A DNA stretch of 64,000 bases from Saprospira sp. CCB-QB6 (GCF_028464065.1 NZ_CP116808.1:2249501-2313500); one strand, 5' to 3'; positions 21,733 through 30,255 are shown, counted from the stretch's first letter. Notes: generated from the sequence alone by a model not told the origin. A program made the numbers and translations.

Positions 21733-22416
21733 TTAGCTGGCGGGTGGAGCAGGGTAGAGGGTTTCAAATTTAGCTTGCAACTGCGGCAATTCGGCTTTCA
21801 TTTTGGCCTCTGCAGCTTCTAGGTCTAGGCCGCGAAGCTGGCTGCTATCGCCTTCTTCCAAAATTTGGATAAAACCCTGAGCATAGCGATTGACATCATC
21901 TACGGGGGCCCGCTCATTAAAGCGTTCCATCATAAAGATGGCGGAATTAAGGGCGGCATGCAAATAATAATGGGCTTTCTCGATTTCGGGTTGGAATCCT
22001 TGGCCCTGGCCCGCAGGCAATTGGGCAAAGCGGCTAGGATCGGTTTTATGGAGCAGCATCAAGCGAGTAAGTGCCAAGGGATTGAGATAATTGTCCGCTA
22101 CTTTTTCCATGATGTTTAAGCCCAAATCAAAAGAATCTTGCTGAAAGTATTTTTGGCCCAAAAAATAAAGGCCAAAAGAAGCTTCTAGGGCTTGAATTCC
22201 TGGCCGCTCTAAGCGTGTTTTGATGCCTGTAATATCTGTTTCATCTAATTCTTGGCAGAGCAAAAGAAGATCGGGATCTTGCTCGACGGGCAACTGCAAT
22301 TGATTTTGCGGATTGTCTAAGAGCTCGGCTACCGTATAGCTTTTGGCTAGTTGGTCTGAGCAACTAAAAAGGCCCAAAGAAAAGAAGGCAAGAAGAAAAA
22401 AAGCATAATGATTCAT
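21733..22416 (-). CDS. Lipoprotein, unknown
   Basis: 227 residues from the start chosen at ATG 22416, because MNHYAFFLLAFFSLGLFSC gives a clean lipoprotein signal with the acylated Cys at 19; the frame could extend nine codons upstream, but that would spoil the signal. The mature part is mostly helical, with TPR-like phrases (FLGQKYFQQDSFDLGLNIME and HYYLHAALNSAIFMMERF), which suggests a short helical repeat protein at a membrane. No specific family recognised. Confidence 0.65.
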   Translation of the reverse strand: MNHYAFFLLAFFSLGLFSCSDQLAKSYTVAELLDNPQNQLQLPVEQDPDLLLLCQELDETDITGIKTRLERPGIQALEASFGLYFLGQKYFQQDSFDLGLNIMEKVADNYLNPLALTRLMLLHKTDPSRFAQLPAGQGQGFQPEIEKAHYYLHAALNSAIFMMERFNERAPVDDVNRYAQGFIQILEEGDSSQLRGLDLEAAEAKMKAELPQLQAKFETLYPAPPAS

Positions 22417-22458
22417 AGATAAAGGTTTTGGCGGAAAACGCAATTTTCTGGTCCAGAA

Positions 22459-22594
22459 GGCGGGCGCAGCCCGCCTGGCCTAGCGATGTGCAGGGGTGGC
22501 CGAAGGCCAGACCCAGGCGGCAAAGCCGCCGCAGGGCCGAGCGAGCAGCGAGCCCCGAAACGTAGCGCCGACGAGCAGAGCGAGGCGGAGGCCC
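22459..22594 (-). repeat. Dispersed structured repeat R7 (type 1)
   Basis: Minus-strand type 1 copy in a divergent promoter region. Arms GCGGGCGCAGCCCGC, GGCCGAAGGCC and GGCGGCAAAGCCGCC. Ends GGAGGCCC followed by A-rich DNA. Confidence 0.85.
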
Positions 22595-22627
22595 AAAAAT
22601 AATAAAAGAAAAAAACATACGGTAAGG

Positions 22628-22659
22628 GTTGATTTTGTAAACTTGTAGTTATATCTTTA
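22628..22659 (+). promoter_or_regulatory. Candidate promoter of the injection-system gene
   Basis: GTTG, 20 bases, TATCTTTA: one mismatch in each box to TTTG-N19/20-TAnnTTTG. The start codon at 22692 lies 33 bases downstream. Confidence 0.45.
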
Positions 22660-22691
22660 GTGTAAACATTTTTAACTAAAGACAAAAGATT

Positions 22692-23636
22692 ATGCAGCAA
22701 CCATTTCCGGCGGGGACCGCCATGAGTAAACTGTGCATTAAGGCCTATGCTTTGGCGGATTATGATGAGCGCAGTTATATTGGGCAAATTTATTTGGCGA
22801 TCAATCCGGCTAGTTTTGATATTTCCTATAAGGTGAAGAGTACGGAGGAGTTGGCGAATGTGGCGCAATCGGAGGAAAAGCCACAGGCGAGCAAAGAAAC
22901 TTTGGCGCATCGTCCTGAGTATTTGATTCCAGAAATCAAGTTTGGGAATATTTTGGTGGATGCGACGGGGGCCTATCATCAGGGGAGTCAGCAGGATAAG
23001 GCCTTGTTGAAGAACAAAAATAACAAGCCTTCGGTGGCGCCATATATTAAGGCCTTGAAAGCTTTGATTTACGATTATAATGAGCAGGCGAATGGGCCCG
23101 CTTATTTGAAATTGGAGTGGGGGGAGATTTTGCCCAGCAATGATTCTCGGAAGGAGGCCAGTGCGCATACTTTCAACTGTATTATTTCGTCCATGGACAT
23201 CAACTACTCTTTATTTTCCTTTGAGGGTTTGCCCATTCGGGCGGAATTAAGTTTATCCTTTTGGGGGCGTTCGCCATTTCGGCAGCAGCAAAAATGGGAT
23301 CAGTCGGCAGTGCGGCAAGAATTGGTCAAATATGAGTATCACGACATTCAGCAGGGGGATAATTTGGGCAAGATTTCAATGCGTTATTTTGGCAGTTTAG
23401 CTTATTATTTATTGTTGGCGCAATACAATGGTTTGACGAGTTTATATCAGTTGCCCGTTGGGCAGCGCTTAATGATTCCGCCCAAAAGAGTGTTGTTAAA
23501 TTGGTCTAAAATGAGGCAACAAAAGCGGAAGCGAATAGGGCGTAAGCTGCGCAAAACGGCTAGAGAAGAAGGCAAGGCGCGTTTGCGTCGAGAGATATCG
23601 GAGGCTATGCGTCGGGCGAGTAGGCGGTTATTTTAG
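22692..23636 (+). CDS. Contractile injection system tube/hub protein with LysM
   Basis: 314 residues. The N-terminal 200 residues match the family of contractile injection system (CIS) inner-tube or hub-adaptor proteins (Afp7/Pvc7, gp53-like): the FNP-type opening AINPASFDISYKVKSTEE, then KALKALIYDYNEQANGPAYL, LKLEWGEILP and the closing SFEGLPIRAELSLSFWGRSP. A LysM module follows (about 222-265: HDIQQGDNLGKISMRYFGSL to LPVGQRLMIPP). The last 45 residues are strongly basic, with about half Lys or Arg. In related systems this protein joins the tube to the baseplate. No other CIS gene is in the window. An internal start at 22722 is possible. The stop interlocks with that of the next gene. Confidence 0.8.
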   Translation: MQQPFPAGTAMSKLCIKAYALADYDERSYIGQIYLAINPASFDISYKVKSTEELANVAQSEEKPQASKETLAHRPEYLIPEIKFGNILVDATGAYHQGSQQDKALLKNKNNKPSVAPYIKALKALIYDYNEQANGPAYLKLEWGEILPSNDSRKEASAHTFNCIISSMDINYSLFSFEGLPIRAELSLSFWGRSPFRQQQKWDQSAVRQELVKYEYHDIQQGDNLGKISMRYFGSLAYYLLLAQYNGLTSLYQLPVGQRLMIPPKRVLLNWSKMRQQKRKRIGRKLRKTAREEGKARLRREISEAMRRASRRLF

Positions 23637-26600
23637 AAAATGGCTCGCAACTGCATTCGGCCGAGGTGGACCATTTGGGCTTCGCCTGTTTTACGGCCTT
23701 CATAGCTGAGGGAGAGTTGCAAAAACTTGCTAAGCGCTTGTTGGACCTCCAGGGTCCATAAAAAATTACTTCCCGCTTGCAGGCCTTCCGTCAAGGCAAA
23801 TTGGCTAGGGCTATTTTGTTCGCCCTCATATTGAAGCTCGACCCAACTGAGTTTCAGGCGGATGTTTCTGCGTTTTCCCTTGCTGCTAAACCATTTGCCT
23901 TCTAGGCCCAACTCTTGGAGTTGGGCCTTTTCTATGCCTAGGCGGTTCTCGCTATCTTTTTGGCGATAATTGAGGCTTAGACGGAGGTCGCTTCCTCTTA
24001 GGTAGCTCAGTTTGGGAATAAGCTCCCAAGAATCGAGTAAATAATTGCGTTGGCTATAAAAATCGGAGCGATTTTCATTTTGGGCCAGATTGCTCTCCGT
24101 TTCAAAGCGGAGAAAAGGCTTAATTTGCCACCAGCTCGAAAAGCTATAGCTTGTTTTTCGTTGGCTATCGAAGCCGAGATTTAAAAGGCGTTTGCTTCGG
24201 CTATCGCTTTGTTGTAAAATGAGGCGAAACTTGCGTCCTCTTCGGTCCCAATAAAGGGCATTGCTCATATTGGAAGAGATAGAAAGCAGGCTACTATCGG
24301 CAATATCGAGTTCAAAGGGATTGAAGGCGGCCAGTTCTTCTTGGGCTAGCGTTTTGCGTTCTAGCTTGAAGATAGATCGGCTAGAGATTTTTTTGAGCCA
24401 GCTTTTGGGGCCTGTTTTGGCGGCCCGCCAAAGGCGGGCGGGATCAATTTCTATACTTTGGTTGAAGGCCAATTGGTTGGCGCGGACAAACTCGCCAGTG
24501 AGCACTCGTAATTGAATAAAATTAGCTTGATCTTGAAAGGGGGCCTCTTCAAATTCATCTTGTTCTTGGATGCTATTTTCGTTGCGATCGATCCAAACAT
24601 GCGTGCCTTGTCCAATATCTACCTCTAAATAGTTGTAGGCATATTTTTGCTCTTGTCCAGCCCCCAACTCATAAATCGTTTGCCATTTAATCAGGCCCTT
24701 TCTCCATTGGGCATCATAGGCAATGCGGCCTAGATAAGTGTTTTTGGGGTCTTGGCTGCTCAGGCTGCTATCTAAGACCATTAATTTACGATAATTGAGG
24801 TTGAAGCTCAGGTTTTCTTTGGCCCCCAATTGCCAATGTCCCTGTAATTGAGCTTCTTGAGCTAGGGTCACATCCAATAGATTTTCCCCCAAAGGCAGGC
24901 GGTCTAGTCGTTGACTAGCCGAGAGCTTCAGCGAAAACTGCTCTGTAGTAGGCAGCTCCGCACTAAAGCGATAGAGCTGATACTGAAAACTATTGGCGGC
25001 TAAGCTATCTGTATTAATCCGTTGTTGTTTGTTTTCTTCTTCATAGTAGGCCGAAATGCGCAAGCCTTTTTGGAAGCGGTAGCCCAATTGTAAACGAGGG
25101 CGCCAAAACTGGCTATTGGATTGAGAAAGGTAACTGCCTTGGCCCGTTAGTTCCCAGCCCTTATGCTGAAGCTGCAGGTTTGCGCTCTGTTGCCAGTTTT
25201 GGCTGCTATCTCTGAGCAGGCCACTTAGTTTGTAGCTAATATTTCCTAGTCCCTGCTGTTGGGCATTTAGGCCCAGCCAAAAGAGTTGTTCTTGGCTACT
25301 GCTGCTATCTAGTCCCCAATCTCGACTAAATTCTCGATTCCGATAGGGTTCTATGGTTTTAAAATTAGCGCTGAGCTGCTCATAATGGGCGTTGATGCCT
25401 AGGCTCCTTCGGAGGGTGTCCACCCTCTGGCTATCTACTTTTAACCGATAGCCCAAGCTCAATTCCTGCTGATAGCTTAGCCGCAGAGCTACGCCCTGAT
25501 TATCTTCATTGTCTATATTAGAAAAGCGGTTGAGGTCCTCTTGACTAATCGCTAGATTGGCCATTAATTGTCCTGTTTTTCCAAAGTTATAATAGCTACT
25601 AATTTCCGATAGCTGCTTTTTCTCTGGCGCCTTGAGTAGCCTAAGGGGGGCATATTGCCCGCGACTCTGCCCAGTTATGGGATCAGGAGCAATCCAAATA
25701 TATACACTGCCATTAATTTGTCCCTCTTCCCGAATATAATCGCCGCCCTGGCTCACTGCCCTAAAACTGACCGAATAGAAATTGCTATCACTGGCATTGC
25801 TGCTAGCATAAACCAAAACTGAATCATAGTTGATTCCATTAACAATACTATCAATAAGTTGGTAAGCCACCAAGCCCGATAATCCATCTGCTTCATTAAT
25901 GCTTTGGCCGCCCCATATCTGGGCGGTTTGATCCCCTGCTCGACTCAAGCTGGCTTGGGCCGAATCACTTAGGGGATTGGTCGGTTGGTTTTTGGCATCT
26001 TGTTCTTGATAGTGAAAAAAGCGCAGCCCCCATTTTTTGTCTTCATAATGGCCATTAATGGCGGAAATGCTGCGGAGATACTCTAGGTCCGAATAGCTAA
26101 ATTCAACCTGTATGCGCTTGTCTTTTGTGATGAGGACCTTATTGGTAAATTGGATTTCCCCTAAGTTATAGTCAATCGTATAATCTTTATCGGAGCCCCT
26201 TTCTAGTTGCTGCCCATCAATAAATACGCGCTCACTTCCCGCCAGTATAATCAGTAATTGCTCGCCATCATTGCCCTCTAAACGATAGGGACCTTGGTTG
26301 CCCTCTTGGCCCATAAAGCTATTGCGGGCAAAGGTTCCTCTAGAAATGGCAAAACTGCCTTGTCCCCCCCATTTTGCCCCCGATTTCAGTTGGCCCGAAC
26401 TTCCAAATTGGCCCCCCTGCAAGCGCTTGAAATGATTGAGGAAGTAGCTGTTTTTGGGCTGCTCCAAATCATAATCCCCAGCCAAAAGGTAATGTTCATC
26501 TACCTTGAATTGAATGAAAACCCGATCAAAATCTTGCAGCTCTTGGCTATTGCCCTCAGGTTGGACTGGAATGTTATTATCCGATAAAGCCCCCGTAATC

Positions 26601-27136
26601 TCTACGCCCCCAACTTCTCCCGCCAATTGTAGATTGAAGCTAGAATTAAGGATGAGGTCTTGCTGATTCCCCAAGGAAATCCCTCTCGCAAAGCTGCCAT
26701 TATAATCCAATCCCTTCAGATCGCCTTCTTTGCCGCCCTGCCGCTGTACCTGATAGCCATAGGATTGGCCCAAAACGATATCTTCCCCCAACTGCATTTG
26801 AGGCTGCAACAATCGCCGATCTTTTCGCTCCCGCCTGCGGTGAATGGGCAAGGGCAACCGCTTATAGCTCAAACAGAGACTATCTTGCTGCAATAAGGCT
26901 CCCTTGGGGAAAAAATAACTGCCCTGCAGCCGATATAAACTGTCCGCTAAAGGTTGCCCCCGCCAATGTAAACTGCCTGGCAAGACCCATAAACTATCAA
27001 GCAGTATACTATCCGCCAAGACATAACAGTCCGACTGCCGCAACTGCTGCTGTTGCAAACTATCTAGCTGGGACAATGTCTGCGCCCCAAGCTGCCCAAA
27101 AAAGAAAAGACCGCAAAATAAAAGCAGTAAGCGCAA
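23633..27136 (-). CDS. Large outer-membrane protein, unknown
   Basis: 1167 residues. Signal peptide 1-18 (MRLLLLFCGLFFFGQLGAQ). An N-terminal periplasmic region is followed by a long series of amphipathic beta strands with many aromatic and Gln residues. Conserved-looking phrases are GSFARGISLGNQQDLILNSS, ALSDNNIPVQPEGNSQELQD and HYLLAGDYDLEQPKNSYFLN. The C-terminus ends MQLRAIF, as expected for a barrel recognised by the BAM machinery. I know similar uncharacterised proteins from many Bacteroidota; they are not TonB receptors, as no plug or TonB box is visible. Its stop shares four bases with the convergent CIS gene. Confidence 0.75.
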   Translation of the reverse strand: MRLLLLFCGLFFFGQLGAQTLSQLDSLQQQQLRQSDCYVLADSILLDSLWVLPGSLHWRGQPLADSLYRLQGSYFFPKGALLQQDSLCLSYKRLPLPIHRRRERKDRRLLQPQMQLGEDIVLGQSYGYQVQRQGGKEGDLKGLDYNGSFARGISLGNQQDLILNSSFNLQLAGEVGGVEITGALSDNNIPVQPEGNSQELQDFDRVFIQFKVDEHYLLAGDYDLEQPKNSYFLNHFKRLQGGQFGSSGQLKSGAKWGGQGSFAISRGTFARNSFMGQEGNQGPYRLEGNDGEQLLIILAGSERVFIDGQQLERGSDKDYTIDYNLGEIQFTNKVLITKDKRIQVEFSYSDLEYLRSISAINGHYEDKKWGLRFFHYQEQDAKNQPTNPLSDSAQASLSRAGDQTAQIWGGQSINEADGLSGLVAYQLIDSIVNGINYDSVLVYASSNASDSNFYSVSFRAVSQGGDYIREEGQINGSVYIWIAPDPITGQSRGQYAPLRLLKAPEKKQLSEISSYYNFGKTGQLMANLAISQEDLNRFSNIDNEDNQGVALRLSYQQELSLGYRLKVDSQRVDTLRRSLGINAHYEQLSANFKTIEPYRNREFSRDWGLDSSSSQEQLFWLGLNAQQQGLGNISYKLSGLLRDSSQNWQQSANLQLQHKGWELTGQGSYLSQSNSQFWRPRLQLGYRFQKGLRISAYYEEENKQQRINTDSLAANSFQYQLYRFSAELPTTEQFSLKLSASQRLDRLPLGENLLDVTLAQEAQLQGHWQLGAKENLSFNLNYRKLMVLDSSLSSQDPKNTYLGRIAYDAQWRKGLIKWQTIYELGAGQEQKYAYNYLEVDIGQGTHVWIDRNENSIQEQDEFEEAPFQDQANFIQLRVLTGEFVRANQLAFNQSIEIDPARLWRAAKTGPKSWLKKISSRSIFKLERKTLAQEELAAFNPFELDIADSSLLSISSNMSNALYWDRRGRKFRLILQQSDSRSKRLLNLGFDSQRKTSYSFSSWWQIKPFLRFETESNLAQNENRSDFYSQRNYLLDSWELIPKLSYLRGSDLRLSLNYRQKDSENRLGIEKAQLQELGLEGKWFSSKGKRRNIRLKLSWVELQYEGEQNSPSQFALTEGLQAGSNFLWTLEVQQALSKFLQLSLSYEGRKTGEAQMVHLGRMQLRAIF

Positions 27137-27206
27137 AAGTATGGCGTTTTGGTGTTCTTTAAGATAACGCTAAACTACTGCTTTTGGCTGGTGGGGGAAA
27201 GAGAAA

Positions 27207-27232
27207 GGGAAGAAGCTGCGGGGCTTCTTCCC
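27207..27232 (-). terminator. Hairpin after pssA (minus strand)
   Basis: 10-bp stem GGGAAGAAGC / GCTTCTTCCC with a six-base loop. On the minus strand it is followed by TTTCTCTTT, so weak termination after pssA is plausible. Confidence 0.5.
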
Positions 27233-27271
27233 TGGGGTGGACGCTGTTTAAAAACCTACCTTCCCACATCC

Positions 27272-28018
27272 CTACTCCCCCAAACGCAAGTCCCCCACCA
27301 CAATAGCCACCACCGACAACAACAAGTAGAGCAGAATCCCCGCAGGCAGGGCTAAGCCCAAGGGCAAAAAGATCAGCAAGGGTAAGATGCCCAAGATGAG
27401 CAGAAAACGCCAACGGTTGGGCTGCCACGCCAAGGACTTAAACTTGAAGCTGAGCAAGGGAATCTCCGCAATGAGGAGGTAGCAAAGCAAAGCCAGCAAG
27501 CCATAAAGCAAGGGCGGCCAAAGTAAGTATTGCTCCAATCCATAGAGCTGCTGCTGTACGGTCCAAAAGTAACCAAAGACAAAGAGGGTGGTGGCCGGGG
27601 TGTTCAAACCAATAAAGCTTTCCGATTGCCGACTATCCGTATTGAATTTGGCCAAACGCAGGGCCGAAAACAAGAGCAACAAAAAAGGCAACAAGAGCAG
27701 GTAGCTCTCCCGCTGCCCCCATTGCAATCCCTCTGGCAGCTCCAAGGCTTGCATGAAGAGCTGATACAACATGGCGGCCGGAAAAAAACCAAAGGAAATC
27801 AGATCCGCTAAAGAGTCGAGCTCTTTGCCCAAAGGCGATTGCGCTTTGAGCAAACGCGCCAATAAGCCATCTCCAAAGTCAGCCATTAGGGAAACCAAGA
27901 GGCAGTAGGGCAAAACCTCCCATTGTCCAGAAAATAGACTGATGATGGCCGCCGCCCCCGCCCAGGCATTCAATAAGGTGACCGAATTGGGGATTTGTTG
28001 CTTGATGCTTGTCCACAT
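27272..28018 (-). CDS. pssA: CDP-diacylglycerol-serine O-phosphatidyltransferase
   Basis: Membrane enzyme making phosphatidylserine, the precursor of phosphatidylethanolamine. 248 residues from ATG 28018 (MWTSIKQQIPNSVTLLN, the usual start); the upstream extension is rejected. The CDP-alcohol phosphotransferase signature D-x2-DG-x2-AR-x8-G-x3-D-x3-D is complete: DFGDGLLARLLKAQSPLGKE followed by LDSLAD. About seven to eight membrane helices follow. The serine specificity is inferred from length and from the NSVTLLN start typical of bacterial PssA. Phosphatidylglycerophosphate synthase is the alternative. Confidence 0.85.
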   Translation of the reverse strand: MWTSIKQQIPNSVTLLNAWAGAAAIISLFSGQWEVLPYCLLVSLMADFGDGLLARLLKAQSPLGKELDSLADLISFGFFPAAMLYQLFMQALELPEGLQWGQRESYLLLLPFLLLLFSALRLAKFNTDSRQSESFIGLNTPATTLFVFGYFWTVQQQLYGLEQYLLWPPLLYGLLALLCYLLIAEIPLLSFKFKSLAWQPNRWRFLLILGILPLLIFLPLGLALPAGILLYLLLSVVAIVVGDLRLGE

Positions 28019-28086
28019 AAATTGATGTTTTGTTTTTCCCAAAAAGGTATCGGCCTTTAAGAGAATTCTAATCATTAGCTGTTAGG

Positions 28087-28117
28087 CAAAGATAGCAGAA
28101 AAAAAAATCTAGCTTTG
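28087..28117. promoter_or_regulatory. Divergent -7 boxes for pssA and the DMT gene
   Basis: On the minus strand TATCTTTG (28087-28094) and on the plus strand TAGCTTTG (28110-28117): both are exact matches to the Bacteroidota -7 box TAnnTTTG, pointing to pssA and to the transporter respectively. I found no good TTTG box at 19-21 bases for either. Confidence 0.4.
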
Positions 28118-28150
28118 CGCAATTTTTTGCCGCACTCAAAACGACTGTCT

Positions 28151-29062
28151 ATGCCTAATCGCCTTTTTGCCGCCCATTTGGCCCTCTTTACAGTGGCCCT
28201 GTTGTATGGTGCAAATTACTCTATTGCCAAAATCGCTATGCCCGAGCCGATTCCTCCCGCCGCCTTTATTATGCTTAGGGCCCTAGCCGCTAGCCTGCTG
28301 TTTTGGATCGCTAGCTTTTGGCTCAAGGAAAAGGTCGCTAAGGCCGATATTCTGCGTCTAGCTATCGCCTCTGCCTTTGGCGTGGCTTGCAATCAGTTGC
28401 TCTTTTTTAAGGGATTAGAAATGACTAGCCCCATTAGCGCATCGCTCATTATGCTGACGGTCCCTATTGTGGTCCTTTTATTCTCGGTTTTCTTCTTGAA
28501 TGAGCGCCTCAATAGCTTGAAAATAAGCGGAATCGCCCTGGGCATTATCGGCGCGGCTTACCTGATCCTCAACACGGGCAGCTCTACGGCTTTCAAGGCG
28601 ACAAACCCTATGCTGGGCAATTTGTTTATCGGCGGCAATGCTATTGCCTACTCGATTTACCTGATTATGATTAAACCCTTGGCCCAAAAATACCAAGCCA
28701 TTACGCTGCTCAAATGGGTTTTCCTCTTTGGCTGTTTTTATGTCTTGCCCTTTGGCGGCCCCGGCGCTTGGGCCATTGATTATCATGAGTTGTCTGCCGA
28801 AATATGGGCGGTGCTGGCTTTTGTCCTCATTGGCGTGACTTTCTTTGCCTATCTACTCAATGCTTGGGCCCTACAACGCCTGCCCGCTTCGGTGGTGAGT
28901 AGCTATATTTATTTGCAACCCCTACTAGCCGCCTTGATCGCTATCCTCCTCGGTGCCGACGAGCTGCGGCCCGCCCTTTTTATCTCGGCTGCCTTTATCT
29001 TCTCTGGCCTCTTCCTGATCTCTTATAAGAAGAAGCCTAAATTAAATCAGGAAGCGACTTAG
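28151..29062 (+). CDS. EamA/DMT family transporter
   Basis: Inner-membrane permease of the drug/metabolite transporter superfamily, ten membrane helices in two EamA repeats. 303 residues from ATG 28151 (MPNRLFAAHLALFTVALLYG); the TTG at 28115 is not a start. The first repeat has AAFIMLRALAASLLFWIASF and ISASLIMLTVPIVVLLFSVF. The second repeat has FAYLLNAWALQRLPASVVSS and YLQPLLAALIAILLGADEL. Likely exporter of metabolites; the substrate cannot be told. Confidence 0.85.
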   Translation: MPNRLFAAHLALFTVALLYGANYSIAKIAMPEPIPPAAFIMLRALAASLLFWIASFWLKEKVAKADILRLAIASAFGVACNQLLFFKGLEMTSPISASLIMLTVPIVVLLFSVFFLNERLNSLKISGIALGIIGAAYLILNTGSSTAFKATNPMLGNLFIGGNAIAYSIYLIMIKPLAQKYQAITLLKWVFLFGCFYVLPFGGPGAWAIDYHELSAEIWAVLAFVLIGVTFFAYLLNAWALQRLPASVVSSYIYLQPLLAALIAILLGADELRPALFISAAFIFSGLFLISYKKKPKLNQEAT

Positions 29063-29070
29063 TGTTTTTC

Positions 29071-29217
29071 GGGGCCTCCCGCCTTCGGCGGGCGCTACGC
29101 TTCAGGGCTCGCTGTTACTTGCTTCGCTGCGTCGGCTCCCGTTGGTCGGGTCGCTCGGCCCTGCGGCCTGACGGCCTTGGTCTGCGGCTTCGCCGCCCCC
29201 TTTCGCATCGCTAGGCC
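29071..29217 (+). repeat. Dispersed structured repeat R8 (type 1)
   Basis: Type 1 copy with arms CCCGCCTTCGGCGGG, GGCCTGACGGCC and GCGGCTTCGCCGC. The core is interrupted: about 38 extra bases separate GCTCGCTG from GCTCGGCCCT. Ends CATCGCTAGGCC. Confidence 0.8.
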
Positions 29218-29221
29218 GATA

Positions 29222-29420
29222 CTGTGGGTTGAAACCCACAGCAAGGATGCTATTGCTTCGCAATGTTTTATGGAATGAGGGTTAAAACCCTCATTGATTT
29301 AAATCTTTTGGCCTTAGAACTGGCTGTTTTCATCTAGTTATGGGCTGAAGGTTTTAACCTTCGGCCCATTTTATTAGGTCCAGCATGGCCTCCCTTTTTG
29401 CTGTGGGTTTTAACCCACAG
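29222..29420. repeat. Cluster of short palindromes
   Basis: Four palindromes in 200 bases. 29222-29241 and 29401-29420 are CTGTGGGTT-NN-AACCCACAG. 29275-29294 is ATGAGGGTT-AA-AACCCTCAT. 29341-29368 is a 28-base version, TGGGCTGAAGGTT with its complement. A small hairpin ATTGC-TTC-GCAAT lies at 29252-29264. The first three are exactly 20 bases, nine-base arms around a two-base centre. Same family at 37388, 44330, 47816, 47985 and 53957. Confidence 0.85.
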
Positions 29421-29680
29421 GCCTATAGGATAGAAACTTTGCCCCTAAGGGCCAATACACAAAATTATGTCTGGGCCTAATTGACCAATAGAGCCAAACA
29501 AAAAGCCCCCTCCAAGGAGGGGGCGACTACTACTATTAGCCTAGGGGCTTGCCCCTAGGGTAAAATGACAAGCGCTTAAATACAAGGGTTTTCAATATGT
29601 TGTTTTTAAGCCCTTTTAGCTAAACTGTTGTAGGGTCGGTCCAGAAAAAAAAGATAGGGCCTTATACAGCTATCCCAAGC
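29421..29680. other. Non-coding stretch before the 41-bp array
   Basis: 260 bases with no credible reading frame. It contains the minus-strand terminator-like hairpin at 29505-29524 and a second perfect hairpin CCTAGGGGC-TT-GCCCCTAGG at 29540-29559. Nothing else recognisable. Confidence 0.6.
29500..29524 (-). terminator. Minus-strand terminator downstream of the 41-bp array
   Basis: 9-bp GC-rich stem GCCCCCTCC / GGAGGGGGC with a two-base AA gap. Read on the minus strand it is followed by TTTTTGTTTGG, an intrinsic terminator. The thioredoxin gene to the right already has its own terminator at 30400-30435, so this one seems to serve a separate minus-strand transcript. Confidence 0.6.
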
Positions 29681-30125
29681 TAATCGGAAAAATCCAAACG
29701 GCCTGGGGAATTTCCCCACGTTAATCGGAAAAATCCAAACGGCCTGGGGAATTTCCCCACGTTAATCGGAAAAATCCAAACGGCCTGGGGAATTTCCCCA
29801 AGCTAATCGGAAAAATCCAAACGGCCTGGGGAATTTCCCCACGTTAATCGGAAAAATCCAATCGCCATGGGGGATTTCCCCAAGCTAATCGGAAAAATCC
29901 AAACGGCCTGGGGAATTTCCCCAAGCTAATCGGAAAAATCCAAACGGCCTGGGGAATTTCCCCACGTTAATCGGAAAAATCCAAACGCCTTGGGGAATTT
30001 CCCCAAGCTAATCGGAAAAATCCAAACGCCATGGGGGATTTCCCCACGCTAATCGGAAAAATCCAAACGCCTTGGGGAATTTCCCCACGCTAATTTGCCG
30101 CCTCCGATTGCCATGGGGAAATCCT
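29681..30125. repeat. Tandem array, ten 41-bp units plus a degenerate eleventh
   Basis: Units start at 29681, 29722, 29763, 29804, 29845, 29886, 29927, 29968, 30009 and 30050, each exactly 41 bases, with a degenerate remnant at 30091-30125. Each unit begins TAATCGGAAAAATCCAAACG and contains TGGGGAATTTCCCCA, a 7-bp inverted repeat with a one-base centre. Unit-to-unit differences are confined to the base pairs around the palindrome and to the last four bases (ACGT, AAGC or ACGC). 41 is not a multiple of three, and stops occur in every frame on both strands, so the array is non-coding. There are no spacers, so it is not CRISPR. Confidence 0.95.
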
Positions 30126-30136
30126 TAGAGGAGATG

Positions 30137-30169
30137 GGAAGCTAAACTTTGGTCCAAATCAGCAGCAAA
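30137..30169 (-). promoter_or_regulatory. Possible minus-strand promoter reading into the 41-bp array
   Basis: On the minus strand TTTG (30169-30166), 21 bases, TAGCTTCC (30144-30137). The -33 box is exact; the -7 box has two mismatches to TAnnTTTG. Transcription from here to the terminator at 29500 would give an RNA of about 620 bases spanning the whole array. Weak on its own; the paired terminator makes it worth recording. Confidence 0.25.
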
Positions 30170-30255
30170 GCGGCAATGCTCTTTTGTTTTTAGTCATTAT
30201 TGGAGGGGATAGAGCAGCAATACCGCTTCCAAGGCTGGGGGAACCCCAGCCTATC

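Noticed and set aside
24261-28786. Frames of 60-120 codons opposite the outer-membrane protein, pssA and the DMT gene
   Set aside because: Antisense shadows of well-supported genes; none has a plausible start context or recognisable domain.
29681-30125. CRISPR array
   Set aside because: Units are directly adjacent, with a constant period of 41 and no variable spacers; no cas genes nearby.
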